A program made the position numbers and the translations under genes. Below, piece by piece: positions 13,001 to 24,753 of a DNA stretch of 64,000 bases. The stretch's first letter is position 1; every line of letters starts with the position of its first letter. The notes beneath the pieces are model-generated. The model saw nothing but the letters and a program-made list of their open reading frames with translations. It had not been told where the DNA came from and ran no database searches. This DNA is from Spodoptera frugiperda (lineage: Eukaryota > Arthropoda > Insecta > Lepidoptera > Noctuidae), in the NCBI RefSeq assembly GCF_023101765.2, contig NC_064226.1, positions 10,981,251 to 11,045,250 on the forward strand. The letters run 5' to 3'.

Positions 13001-14878
13001 TGAAAATAAGAGTAAGATTGTAGGTATTTTGTTCTGTAAAGCATCATACCAATTTACCAATGTTCTTGCATTACACATTCTATTCTTGTTTGCGAAAAAT
13101 CTTTTAAGTTACTTCAAAATATACTAGTGAAATAAATTTGAAAGGCATAGTAATAAATGTTTTGGTACTGAGACACTACTGTAAACAATAGTAAACAGTA
13201 AGTATCTCATTATCATTCAATCTGTTTGATATGCAACGGAGCTAATGATTTGTTTGTCAGGTGTAAGATATTGTCAGAATCACAACCATATGTTGTGTGA
13301 ATCACCTTTGGTTTTTCATATATGAATCATGGGATTTGTCATGGACCCAACACATATATTTAAAACATACTTTTAGAATTTATGCTCACCTACCTCTCTC
13401 TTTTGTTTCTTTGATTTGTATGAGGACAGCATGTCTCTAATTTGTGGGTCAGCCGTTATCCATCCCAAGTCCAAGTCTTCTATAGTTTGCAGGTACAATA
13501 GATCCAAAGACACCCTGTCTATCATTAAATCGACATCATAGCAAGGATCCCAGTAGCTGTAACAAAACAACCATATTTTTATTAAAAATGTAACATTTAA
13601 AAACAGTGTTCAATTATCACATTTATTCTGATAATTACCTTTTCCTTAAAACAATTTTATCTTCTGGCCTGACATACTTTTGAGATATGTAAGGAGATTC
13701 ATATTCTTCCAATTTTTTTAATGCTGGTTGTCCACCTTTGGCACAGCTCCAATTAAAAAGATATAAGGAAAAATATTTTACCAACTCCTTTGGCAGGTTC
13801 AGTTGGGTGCATACAATATCTAATATTGTGTTTGATGAATCAGTAGATGAGACTGACAATGGTATTCTGTAACCATTCATCAGTGATATTTCAATCTCCA
13901 CTTCATGCATCTTTACACCATGTGTTTCTTGTTGAGCAGAGAACAGGAATGTTACCAGAAGATCTGATGATGTGAACAATGGATTTTGGCCAACTAAAAA
14001 AACAATATTTGTTTCAATTCACATTTTTTAACTGAACATGGTACACAAACATTTAACCTTATAATGATTTTCCTGTAAAGAATATCTGTTAGGTATGCTG
14101 AAGTGTATAAACAATGTATTATTATACCTAATTATATTTCCAAGAAACAAATCTTTATCATTAGTTATTCAGTTATAACTTATAAGGAAACACAGTAACT
14201 GGACCTTGAAAGAATAATTATTATGCAGTTCCACTATCAAAATCAAAAACTCGCTTCGCATAGTAGATTTGCTTTTGTATAATTACTAAGTAAAAGTGAT
14301 AATAAAATACTTCTATTCTGCACACAGCTTTCTTGAAATTACCAAAACTGTAAGTAAATAATAAAATTTGAAATAATTACCTAGTTGCATATACTTTTCC
14401 AATAAGACCCTCCTTTCTTCGAGCTGGGAGTTGGTAAGAAATAACTTTTTAGGTGGAAACTGTGGCAGTTTGACATAGGGATTTTGAGCCTGTAGCTGCT
14501 CATGTAGGCTGAGCAGCTGTTTATATCTAGCTGTGCAGTGGAAGACTCCATCAATATGTATGTTGTAGCCCTAAAAGCAAATTTTGATTAAATTTTTTAA
14601 ATATTTTTTTTACACCAACACATTATAAAATAATCCAGGAAATGGAAAACAAAAGTTTTTAACAAGAACCAATGAAAACAAATAGGTACTCAGCTATGTA
14701 AGTGTAAGAACTTATTGTAAGTTACTTCAATATTAATTCACAATAAAAATCTATATTTCTCTGTTTATTTTTTTAGTTTTCAATGTTTATTGAACAATAA
14801 ACGTTTAATTATAATTACCGTGTAAGAGATTCCATTGTCGTCGTGAAATTGTTGCAAATCAGGAATAGAAAAATGCAT
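10033..14878 (-). CDS. SNX17: Sorting nexin-17 (PX-FERM endosomal cargo adaptor)
   Basis: This adaptor binds NPxY/NxxY motifs of membrane cargo on endosomes and passes the cargo to the Retriever recycling complex. Eight minus-strand exons (14878-14819, 14570-14381, 13993-13639, 13556-13394, 11515-11291, 11018-10863, 10498-10349, 10179-10033) join in frame to 481 residues, close to the human length of 470. The PX domain covers about residues 1-110 and includes the phosphoinositide-binding Arg in the ARYKQLL segment near residue 35. An atypical FERM domain follows. The signature KVTRMRCWR contains Trp324, equivalent to the cargo-pocket Trp of vertebrate SNX17. The C-terminus ends FEAIGDEEL, matching the Retriever-binding tail of the family. 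The start ATG is the first of exon 1 and gives the family N-terminus MHFSIP. Introns carry a tandem duplication and a dispersed repeat. Confidence 0.96.
10551..10743. repeat. Two-unit tandem duplication in an SNX17 intron
   Basis: Unit 1 (10551-10647) and unit 2 (10648-10743) are diverged direct copies with a period of about 97 bases. Shared words include CTAATATCGAATCTCATCC, AAAGGCCATAC and AACTGACATTCT. The duplication lies in the intron between coding exons 6 and 7 of SNX17 and has no evident function. Confidence 0.75.
12590..12770. mobile_element. Dispersed repeat of the 'tactaa-cattataaatg' type in SNX17 intron
   Basis: The block runs from CCTACTAACATTATAAATGG through TGTATGTTTGTTTGTGAC and GATGAAATTTGG to CGCGGGCTTACCCGCTGACAG. 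This order is typical of abundant interspersed repeats in moth genomes, possibly of Helitron origin. Related fragments, some reversed, occur near 16835-16965, 50105-50640 and 54180-54370. It sits in the large intron between SNX17 exons 4 and 5. The remainder of that intron (11516-13393) shows nothing else I recognise. Confidence 0.5.
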
Positions 14879-15098
14879 TTTTATTGTTGCGAACTATGCA
14901 TAATATTTTTTATTAACTAACTATTAGTAAAACAATCAAAAAGGTTTTCAATTCCACAAAACTTGTAACAAATCGCCCACTTTTTAATTTGTTTTTTCCA
15001 AAACACTGACTTTCCCACAATCCATTCAAGACATTACTAGAGATGCACTTTGGCAGTTGAATTTATTGTGGATTGACTTGCCAGTTGCCACAATAAAC

Positions 15099-15112
15099 TA
15101 TCGATATCGATA
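15099..15112. promoter_or_regulatory. Overlapping DRE-type promoter motifs
   Basis: TATCGATA occurs twice, sharing TA, about 220 bases upstream of the SNX17 start and 560 bases upstream of the PAAF1 start. In insects this is the DREF-binding element, a hallmark of housekeeping promoters. The palindrome can serve both directions. A 10 bp inverted repeat (TTTATTGTGG and CCACAATAAA, 15062-15097) lies immediately beside it. The function is inferred from the motif alone. Confidence 0.5.
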
Positions 15113-15673
15113 AATTCTCTAATCTTGAACTGCTTTTTGTAGTATGTACAACGTCTATATCAAAATTGTTTCTTATAACTCTTGTACATACTGAAGTTCA
15201 CATTAGATGAAAGTAGATATTTGATTTTAGCCAAATACAATCACTTTCTTGTTTTTGAAGGCCATTTTGTATTATCTGTCTCTCTCAACTTTCAACCATT
15301 GTAATTGGCAGATAGAATATCTACATAATTTTTGTTATATTGTTTATAAATATTAGTAAATATTATACATTTATGTTTGTTTAAAACAGATAATTATTGA
15401 TTGATATGATTCTTCATCAAAAATTATCTGTAACATAGCATATTACTTGTCATAGTTGTCATCGCTTGCTCAGCTGTTGTAGTTTTATTTTGATTTGTAA
15501 TCATAGACTATTTGTAATTTTAGCAACTCATTATTTTGCAAATACTTATAAGTATTGATGATTTTTGTAAAATTCATAGTTACGAAATAAATTTCTAATT
15601 TGATAAATTGAGTGAAAATAGTTATCGTCTACTTTTACGTTGAAGATAAATAATAGAGCAAGTATAATAAAAA

Positions 15674-18200
15674 ATGTCTAATCCTTTGCCGGTCATAACT
15701 ATACAATGCGATTGGAATGATATTATAAGGTAAATATAAGTTACATAATGAATATTACCTTTTCCCTTAACCTTTTCTTTGGTTTTGCATGCTTGTAAAA
15801 CGACCTCTTTCAGAAATATCACAAACTTGCTGCATATACCTAAATACCTACCTACATTACACACATCTTATACTTTTTATTTGAATTTACAGATTACCCA
15901 AAGGGAACGCTTGGATAACTTCCAAAAAATTAAATGAAAATGGCATTCATGATAAGCTTTCCACTTGTATGAGTGATGGGAAAGTGAAAATAATATTTTC
16001 AGACAATTACCAATACATTTCTCATGGACCATTGAGCCTGGTGTTAAAACATATACCCTCAGATCTGAAGGTGGCGTTCATAGCTCCCTCAAAAGCTCAC
16101 AAAATACATAGTAAAGGAGTGTTATCTGTAGCGGTAGCTGAGAATGCCTTAGCCGTGTCATCATGTGAACAAGATAAACTTGTGGTTTGGGATAGCAGGA
16201 CAGGTAATTTATTTTGTATAATATTAATGAAGTAGTATAAGCTGTTAGCTGCAGCTTTACTTTAGCTTACTTGGTGAAAGGAGAAAAAGAGCCTACATCA
16301 CTCTCCAGCCTCTCAACTACCTATCTCCAATAAAAAAAAAAATACACCATAAAATTCTCAAAGAAAGTCAAACACATTTTCGGATTCACAGTATTATATT
16401 AAAAAGGCTTAGAATTTCGACCACCCACACCACAGAGCATAGAGTGCAATCCAATTTATTAAACTAGTCCCTTATTTTTCAGGTGAAGTAAACCTTGAAC
16501 TGAAAGGCCATGGTGGTCCAGTTTACAAATGCAGGTTCTTCCCATCAGGGATTGTAGTGTTATCTGCTGGTGCTGATGGTTCCTGCAAGATCTGGTCTGC
16601 TGAGTCGGGAATTAATCCTGTAACTTTGAAGGGACACAGAATGGCTGTGTGTGACACCAGTATCATTGAAAGAGGAAGAAATGTTATATCTGTTAGCAAG
16701 TGAGATAAACATTCCTTGTATTTATTCTGAATTAGTTAGATGCTCGCATGGTTTCATCTGCTGCTCTAGACCTACTTATTATTGTTTGAGGGGTTTTGGC
16801 CTATGGCCTTCATGTCTGGATCTTCATAAATGGACTTAATGGAATATCCAACACAAAAATAATTGTTTAATTCAAATCAGTATCATTAGTTGCAGAGATG
16901 CACAAAACAACAAATGTTGAAAACTGTTCAGCTTTAACTATATTAGTATAGATATTTTGCTTGTGTCTTAATGTATGCCCTACATTTACAGAGATGGTTC
17001 AGCAAAATTATGGGATGTTGGTGAATCAAAGTGTCTGGCTAATGTTGTTGAAGGACATGGACAGATCAACTGCTGTGCCCTCTCCACAACTAGTGAGCAA
17101 GTTGAGGTGGAAAATGAGAGAGAGGTAAAAAAACAAAAAATCATCAGAGTATTTGAAGAAAAAAAATACATTCAACACTGAAATCAGTGTAAACACTATC
17201 TGTTATTACATCATAACAAGTTCACTTGGATAACATATTATAACCATAGACCACAGAACAAATTTTATAGTTGCAAGGGCGACTGCCGGGCAAGGGGTCT
17301 CGGGTTCGATTCCCGGGTCGGGCGAAGTATTACTGGGCTTTTTACGGTTTTTCGAAAATTTCTCAGTGGTAGCACGGAGTCTGGAAATGTGCCCGGTATA
17401 TGGCAATAGGCTCACCACCTATTACATGGGACTTACAACATAAATTGTGAAAAGTGGGTGTACACAGTGGCATTACGTGCCATAATATGCACCTCTGCCT
17501 ACCCCTTCGGGGATTAAAGGCGTGACGATATGTATGTATGTATGTAGACCACAGAATCAAACAAATTTGAACTTTATTGTGATAACTTCAATATAACATT
17601 TCAGGTTGGCACAAATAACAAATTGCTGGTAGTGGGATGTGAGAGTGGACAAGTAATCTGTTCCCATGTGGCCAAGAGAGCCCAAGTTTATACTAAGCAG
17701 TTGGATTCTGCTTGTAACACCATCATTGTTTTGGACCACTCTGTCATTGTTGGTTGCAGTGATGGAAAGGTAATATTTCGACATAATTGAATAAAAAATA
17801 TTTAACAAATTATGACAGCTAAGTCTCCATATCTAAATCCTTTGGAAACAATTTTTCAGTATACTGACAAGTTTCTAAACTATTATATTTACATGTGTTT
17901 CAGATAGTAAAATTAAATCTTGAAGATGGATCTCTATTAAAAGAATGGCATGAATCAGCTAGTCCTGTCCTCAGCATGGTAGTTCTGACAAATCAACTGT
18001 TTGTTGTTGGACGGCAAGATGGCACATGCACTGTGTTGACTCTTGACGAGGGTGACTCTAAAATCAGAGTGCAACTGACTGGTGCCGACTGTGATGGCAT
18101 CAGGGACCTCTCATTCAATGGCAAGTGGGTATTTGCTGGCTGTAGAGATTCTACGGTGCGGAAATACGATTTTAATCAAATCAATGTCCACTTCAAATAA
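15674..18200 (+). CDS. PAAF1: Proteasomal ATPase-associated factor 1 (Rpn14-type WD40 protein)
   Basis: PAAF1 binds ATPase subunits of the proteasome 19S base and controls its assembly and association with the core particle. Exons 15674-15729, 15893-16203, 16483-16699, 16992-17124, 17605-17769 and 17904-18200 join to 392 residues, which is the family length. WD40 repeats are visible from about residue 85 on, for example the DKLVVWDSRTGE, GSCKIWSAESG and GSAKLWDVGESK blade ends and the preceding GH dipeptides of LKGHGGP, LKGHRMA and VEGHGQ. The C-terminal blade ends DSTVRKYDF. The exon 3 donor is GTGAGA and splits the Lys codon of SVSKDGSAKLW. Intron 4 contains a complete tRNA-derived SINE. 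The gene is head-to-head with SNX17 and tail-to-tail with the next gene, with about 200 bases between the two stops. Confidence 0.95.
17259..17544 (+). mobile_element. tRNA-derived SINE with target-site duplication
   Basis: The element lies in PAAF1 intron 4. A pol III box B match, GGGTTCGATTCCCGG, is present near 17311. The body ends in CTCTGCCTACCCCTTCGGGG followed by a (TATG)n tail. The 12-base direct repeat TAGACCACAGAA occurs at 17247-17258 and again at 17545-17556, a clear target-site duplication. A 5'-truncated relative with a GATA tail occurs at about 48157-48336. Confidence 0.85.
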
Positions 18201-18402
18201 AAAAAACCTTATAATAACCTTATGAAATAAGACTATTTATGTATAAGATTTAATATACCTTCGTCTTGGACATTTATTATTATGACTATTTTATTTGTTA
18301 ATTTCGCGGCAATTATTGTTATTAAGTAGGTAGTTAAAGTACATAGAGAGTGCAATAATGTAAATTTTGCTGCAAGTAATTTCTCTTTCCTGTATTGAAG
18401 TT

Positions 18403-21400
18403 TCATTGAATTCTTTTAACCCTGTTCTTTCTGTCACAAGTGCAAACTGCACTATATTCTGCTGATACAATCTGAAAAAAGATTTTCTTATAAAATTCTA
18501 TTGTATGAAAGTTTTATAAATATTAAAATGCTGTTCTCATACCATTTTATGTAACTCCACACTTGTGTTCTCAATCTCACCCATTGTGTCTATAATAGAT
18601 CTAACTATCTGGGAGTGTGTTAGATAATTTGGCGAAAACTAAAGAAAAAAAAAAGAAAAATAAATAGTACCTATCCTTCTTTTTCTATTCAATTCGTATG
18701 AGATTCTTACCTGAACATGATTATACTTTAATTTTAATTCCTTGAAGTTAGTTTCAGTACGTTTATATAATTTCGTCCAAAGAACTGCATCTTTGTGAAT
18801 ATTTCTCTTTAGTTTAATCCAATCGATCGCATGTCTTTTAGCTAAGACTGGACATGTTATTTCTTAAATTAAGAAAAGACATATTAATTATATGATGACT
18901 TTTGTTACTCCTACTTAAATTAAATGGAATTTTTACTAACTTCTTTTTTTCATTAAGTTAATAGTTTCTTGGCATGTGTCATGTATCCAATGATTCCACA
19001 TTTCTAAATTTACATAGGCTTTTTCCAAATCCTTGCACCATTTGCGCATATCGGCTTCTGTCACGCGAAGGGGCATTACTGAAAATTATTTTATATTGAT
19101 TTTGGAACTGACAGCTTTCTGATTTGATTCTGAACTGACCGACTAACAAAAAGGAGGAGGTTATCTATTTCTAGCTTACCTATAGTTTTTATTATTGTTG
19201 GCATACTATAGAACAGACAGAACACATTGCCCATCCAAAAAAAGTCAGACTATATGATACTTGTATACATACTTTGTGTAGGTAAAGATTCGTCACTAGG
19301 CTCTCCATGGCCAAATCCCCATGACGTCACCCATGAGGGCGCTGTGTGTAGTTGAACACCTGTTGAAAGCATATGCTTTATTCAATGAAGCAATTACTAC
19401 TATTGTAAGGTACGACAAATGAAAATTTTATAGGTGACTAGTGCAGTGGTTGACTGGTTGATAAAATTAATATTTTTCGCGCGCATGTATCACGTAAATA
19501 GTAAAATAAGGAGTAAAGTGATAGTGTGGTACTTACGCCAGCCACAATCGGAAAGCGAGGAAGATTTGTGATAGGATGGTAGTCTGTTATTAGTTTTATT
19601 AACTCTTCTGTTAATCCTTCCACTAAGTGAACTGTCAGTACTTAAAATTTCAGATTCAGTGTAATCGAGCCCTTGCTTTTTGTACTTAAGGTATTCATTC
19701 ATACGTCTAAATTTGTAATCTTCTAAAACCGCAACAGGATTGTCATTTCTTCTATCCAACTTCTTGGAATTACTTTGTGCAGCATTAGGATCAACTGTAG
19801 TGGTCTCTGTCACCTCTTTAATCGGTCCAAATGATTGTATTACTGTGTCTTCTTCCTCTTTACTCATCATCATTTTTAATTTGTATAGAAAACTTTCAGT
19901 TTCTGCGTTTGTAGTTGGTGTTTCTAGGTTTTTAGTGTTGACGCTTTTTGGTGGCGACTTTTGTATTTCGTCAATTTCCATAATATTTCCGAGGGATGAA
20001 ATTGATCTGTTTACGCTGTCAGTCATTTTTATTGTAGAATCAAAAGCAGCAGGCCATGATTCATCCGCGTCACCTACGAAGTAAAAATGTTACTAGATAA
20101 ACTAGATTCATTATTATTTAATGACCATGAAAAGAGGATATTTTTTACAGTTTCTACCGCGTGTTAGAATAAGGAATGCTCGGCGAGATAAGGACAGGGA
20201 AGAATAATGCAGGTATATCTAAATATTTTAGGCTAAGTAACGGGTGTCCCAAAATTAACGCAAGATTTGAATTTGCCCCCATTTGTGCAGTGAAGTGTTG
20301 GCAACCCTGAAAAAAAAGCAATTTGACAGCTAACAGTATAGGGTTATTAAAAATGGAGCGTTACACGATAGAACAACGTGTCTTCATTATTAAAGAATAT
20401 TTTAAAGACATTTCCAGGTCGTGTACTCTCTCGTTTCGGTGATCAAAATTGGCCTCTTAGATCGTGTGATTCTTCTCTTTATGGGGTTATTTGAAATCAC
20501 AAGTATGTCAACAAGCCCACAACCACCCGTGCATTAAAGGAGGAGATTCAACGCTGCATCAACGAAATTCAGCCACATTTATGCAGAATGGTCATGGCAA
20601 ATTTCAACAAAGCCGTGGAGGCCATTTGTCCGATGTGTTATTCCATATATAACCCTATCCTATGTACTTTACGAGTCAATAAAAATATAACTATCAACAG
20701 ACTAAAAACGGCGTTTTCTATTTAATTGAAAACTTGCGTTAATTTTGGGACACCTTTATATAGGTTACTATTTAACTAACTATAAGTCGTATACTTACTG
20801 AGTAAATGAGTATTGGGTTCAGAAAAGACGATAAGAGATTTATTAGAATGAGATTGCATGTATTTGCCAAATTCATCCATTGTGTCACTAAACATAAGTA
20901 TGCAAATTAGTAACGTGATACATTTATATTGTTTTAAAGAAATTGTGATAGTTATCAATAAAATATTAAGTTACCTCTCTTTATATTGCCCTGTGATGTC
21001 ATCAGGTTTCACTGAAAATATAAGATCTACTTATTTGTTTGTTCATAATCAATAACATTTGATTGTCGATGTTGAATTATAAAAAAAAGCGTTAATTCCA
21101 TAAAACTATATATATCCACTACAAAATAAATTCAACTAAAAAATTACCCAAGTCTTTATCAGAAAATTTAATTTTTTTGCCTTCCGTTTCATCATCGCTA
21201 TCTTCAAGTAAAATTTCATTACGTTCACTCACATTTGAATCATTTTGTCCTGATTCATCGACTCGTTCATCAAAGTTTTCATCACCGTTAGTTGGAGCGA
21301 CGTCAAGTTCATCTACATTTGGTCTGTCGACTTGTTCATCTACATTTAGACCATCGACTTGTTCATCTACATTTGGACCGTCGACTTGTTCATCTACATT

Positions 21401-24400
21401 TCGACCGTCGACATGTTCATCGTCATTTGCAACGTCGATATCGGCATCGACATTTTCAGCGTCGATATCGGCATCGACATTTTCATCAAAGTTCAATTCA
21501 TCGAAAGCTACATCACTGTCATTATTTTCATCGATAAATTCGATTTTCACGGGTAGTTCTACTACTTTATTACTTCCTCTTATATCGAAAGCTGGCTTAT
21601 AAATATTGCTTTCTGTTTCTTCTGGTAGTGTATTTGCATCAATGTAATTTAATTTATCAGTGACATCTCCTGAACCGTTACTTGTATCATCTTCGGATTC
21701 ATTATGTATATTGCCTATAATGTTGGAAATTTCATTTCTCAAATAATCTGCAGGATCAAATCTAATGTTGTCTATTACATTTTCTATTTCTTTTCGTAAA
21801 TAATCTTCATCAGATATAATTTCAGATTGTAGATCACTATTGAATATTTCTTCTAACTTTGTTGTACATATATCTGTATCGGTATCAAGCGGTGGTCCTA
21901 TCGATTCGTTGTCTTTTGCTGTTTCTGATTCGTTTGATTCTCCTGATTCTGACTCGACGTGCACTGGGGGCTCGCATATATCCTGAAATTATATTTTATT
22001 ATAATAATCTAAATTTAAAACATACAATTTTAATAAAATATTTATGTACATATTTCCAAATATGAAAAAATAACTGTTAGAGTATATAACTATCTACAAT
22101 TCTTAGCTATTTTCTTATCTTACTATAACATTATCAAATAGGTCGTCAATAAAGTCTAGTACGGGGCCTTCTTCTTCTTCTAGATCTGTGAAAATTGAGA
22201 AATAATTAATAAATTAAATTCTAAGCTATTCTAATAAGATACATAAATAATTACAATACAAACCAAAAACAAGATCTTCACCTTTTCTCCTTATTTCTTT
22301 TAAAAATGTTTCCACGAGTGTGACAAAATACTCGGAAAGATGCGCATTTATCTCATTTTTTAGTCTGACTAAAAAAGAAAATAATAAAACAAAAAATACA
22401 ATAAAAAATCTAAAAAAAATCACATTAAGTGACGGAAAGAAATTAGAAGGAGAACATTACCTACCTCTTAAATCTTCTTCTAGAAGTTTTAGAGATAAAT
22501 CGTCTAAAATACTTGTTATCCAAATTGTAATCTGTAAAAAGCGTAAATTATTTAAAAGTTGTTAAAAAAATATTTTTAATACAAGCAAGAAGACTTACTT
22601 TATTGGATACATCTCTATGGATTGCTTTATACTTTGTGTTTTTGCTAAAAGTACTTTTAGTTAGTAACTTCGCTATATCTCCATGAATTATTTTAGATAA
22701 TCTTTCCAAACTGGAAAATATCAAACATTTTGTAATTCAGTAATACACCAGTACCTAATTTCTTATGATTTAATTACTCCACTTTAAAACATGAAAATAA
22801 ACATATATGTAGCTATAACGGACTAAATTGTGTGGCATGTTAGGTAGGTAAGTGAATAAACATATTTTATCATAACTTAGGAATCCGACTCACTCTGAAT
22901 TCAAAGTTAAATTGAGTTGTTTTGATAGCCTTTTAGTAATTCTGTGTGCAAATAGTATACACAAGGTTCTTGAATCCATATGACGACAGGGTTTCGAGAT
23001 GTCTCCATAATTTTCTAGTTTCTTTTCAGCCGACTTACAGCGTCTGTAAAATAATTTAAAACAAACAGCCATCTATTATATTATCTATACCACTTGTGGT
23101 ATAGATCGAACGAAGGTCGGTGTGACGTGTTTTACAATTTGCATTTTTTTTTCTTTCTATATGATAGAGTGGCAAGCCAGCAGACTGAACTTAATGGTAA
23201 GCAATCGACGCCCATGGACGCATCACCAAAGTTACAAGTGCGCTGCTGTTAATGGCATTTTGGGCATTGCTGAAAGATACATCTAGAGGGATGCGTTTTT
23301 TTTTTCAGTGATTAAAAGTACAATTTATTCTACACATACGTCTTTGATGTTGATGGGCTTCGCCGTTGAAAACAAACGATTGCTTCTGGTATTTTTACAA
23401 TTGGTCGTTGGTCCAACACATGTTGTTTCAATCGTTCTACCTGGAACATCGCAATAAGTGATGTTAAAAAGTAAGTAGTAGGTACTTGTAGGATTTACCT
23501 ACGGAAATGCGATACTAAGTAGTTCAGCCGAGGAGACTTACCTAATCATAAAATAAAATTTGTTCCTAAAGTTACTATAGCTAGCTATATAATATAGATA
23601 CGTATTTTGTGAAATCAAACAATCACGTACCATAAACTCCGGTAGTATATCAGATTTGTTTCTCCAAGTATCAATACATTGTCGTTTGGTTGGTACAGCC
23701 AGCTCCGCTATTCTCATAGGGCACTTTTTGTGTTTGGGACTTTTGAGTCTGCCTCGTTGTGTACTAGGAATGCAATTTTTGTGCGCTGCTGAATATATAG
23801 TAGCGGCATCAGCCGAAGTTGGTCGGTGGCGGTGAGGAGATTTTGACTTTGGTGAACTTGGGCTCGTCTTGTTTTTAGAGTACTTATTTGGCCTGTGAAG
23901 TAAGTATATCCAAGTTAAAGGTAGCCATTTATGACTGACAAACTGACAGAAAAACTAATCTACCTACTTAGGTAAGTGGTTCTTCTTACAAAACATCAAC
24001 GGCAATGCAGGTAAAAATTAAGAGACGGATGGCCAAGCATTTGAAGCCAAGATGACGATGGGGGTGGACGATAAGGGCCTTAAGGAAGCTACTTGCCTAC
24101 CTACATATTGTTGCAGGTGGTTTATACCTACTACATAAAAGAAGTAAACGTATCACTTAACTTTTTCTGACACTGCCTCACGATCGATCCTAAAAAATCG
24201 ATATTGGCTACACTTGGTTCACAATATGTCGAATCTGGTTGTGTTTTTTTTTCACGCAGTTTATTACCGCGCCATACTTCGCTTTCAATGGTCGCATTGA
24301 TCCAATGTTTTTCGAAACTTATGTCCTTTTTGGCTCGAGGATTGCGTTCGAAATCCATACTTGTTACAACTAGAGTAGAATCTGTAAATATTTTACAAAA

Positions 24401-24753
24401 CTAAGGGTGATTTTCCACCAAAGATGGTCTATGTGGCTATGCTACGAAGATTTAATAGCTAAGCTGTGAAACTACTTATGTGACCCTTTCCACTGATAAG
24501 CTATATAGCTGCGCGAGGAAGATGCGTAGTTCGAGTATGAATAGTAGTTATATTCCATATAAAACACATAGCTTAGTTAAGTCCGTTTCCACCAGTGCTA
24601 AGGTATGTGTACCAATAAATATGATTGGTGGAAGCCAAACGCATCTACAGCAACATAGCATAGAAATCTCTTGTGGAAAAGTACTTTTAGGGTACTTTTT
24701 CCCAGCCTAGTTTTCTAATGCTTACCTGAATCTTCACTAGAAAGATAGGCCAT
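18403..24753 (-). CDS. Uncharacterised acidic protein, 18 exons, 1042 residues
   Basis: I do not recognise this protein. Eighteen minus-strand exons keep one frame throughout: 24753-24726, 24381-24162, 23892-23631, 23440-23340, 23043-22894, 22710-22599, 22531-22465, 22368-22282, 22185-22124, 21982-21148, 21011-20975, 20887-20799, 20073-19537, 19359-19273, 19078-18941, 18862-18711, 18638-18543, 18471-18403. The N-terminal third is basic, including KRQCIDTWRNKSDILPEFM and a Ser/Pro/Lys-rich stretch. The middle (residues ~345-640) is strongly acidic, with two related segments DYLRKEIENVIDNI and DYLRNEISNIIGNI and Asp-rich nonapeptide repeats. The C-terminal third is helical and Trp-containing (MRKWCKDLEKAYVNLEMWNHW). 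No signal peptide or membrane segment is evident. Consistent phase and splice sites across 17 introns argue strongly for a real gene. It is head-to-head with alkaline ceramidase. Confidence 0.85.
20243..20754 (+). mobile_element. Internally deleted mariner-like (Tc1/mariner superfamily) element
   Basis: Perfect 22 bp inverted termini, beginning GGTGTCCCAAAATTAACG, lie at 20243-20264 and 20733-20754. Between them are remnants of a transposase: a start MERYTIEQRVFIIKEYF at about 20353, joined directly to C-terminal sequence reading NWPLRSCDSSLYG and then KPTTTRALKEEIQRCINEIQPHL in broken frames. The central catalytic region is missing, so this is a 512 bp deletion derivative unable to make transposase. 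It lies in the intron between exons 12 and 13 of the uncharacterised acidic gene. Confidence 0.8.
21300..21488 (-). repeat. In-frame 27 bp coding repeats (Asp/Val/Asn nonapeptides)
   Basis: Within exon 10 of the uncharacterised acidic gene, 27 bp units encode nonapeptides of two related types: NVDEQVDGP-like (about four units) and ENVDADIDA-like (two units, at about 21436-21488). The unit length is a multiple of three, so copy number could change without breaking the frame. Confidence 0.8.
23143..23260 (-). mobile_element. Truncated SINE fragment
   Basis: A T-rich run is followed by ATGGTAAGCAATCG and CGCCCATGGA. These match the reverse complement of the 3' half of the SINE at 44548-44797 (TATTGCTTACCAT and TCCATGGGCGG). 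It lies in an intron of the uncharacterised acidic gene. Confidence 0.55.

Noticed and set aside
17290..17330. Possible tRNA gene from the box B match
   Set aside because: No acceptor stem or anticodon arm can be built, and it is embedded in a SINE with target-site duplications.
21300..21488. CRISPR-like regular repeat spacing
   Set aside because: These are contiguous coding 27 bp tandem repeats without unique spacers, in a eukaryotic gene.
21177..21602. Ser/Thr-rich + strand frames over the acidic repeat exon
   Set aside because: Mirror of the Asp-rich repeats on the minus strand, which splice in frame with 17 other exons.
24412..24681. Possible transposon with TTTTCCAC-like ends
   Set aside because: The terminal match is short and imperfect and no flanking duplication is visible; not enough to call.
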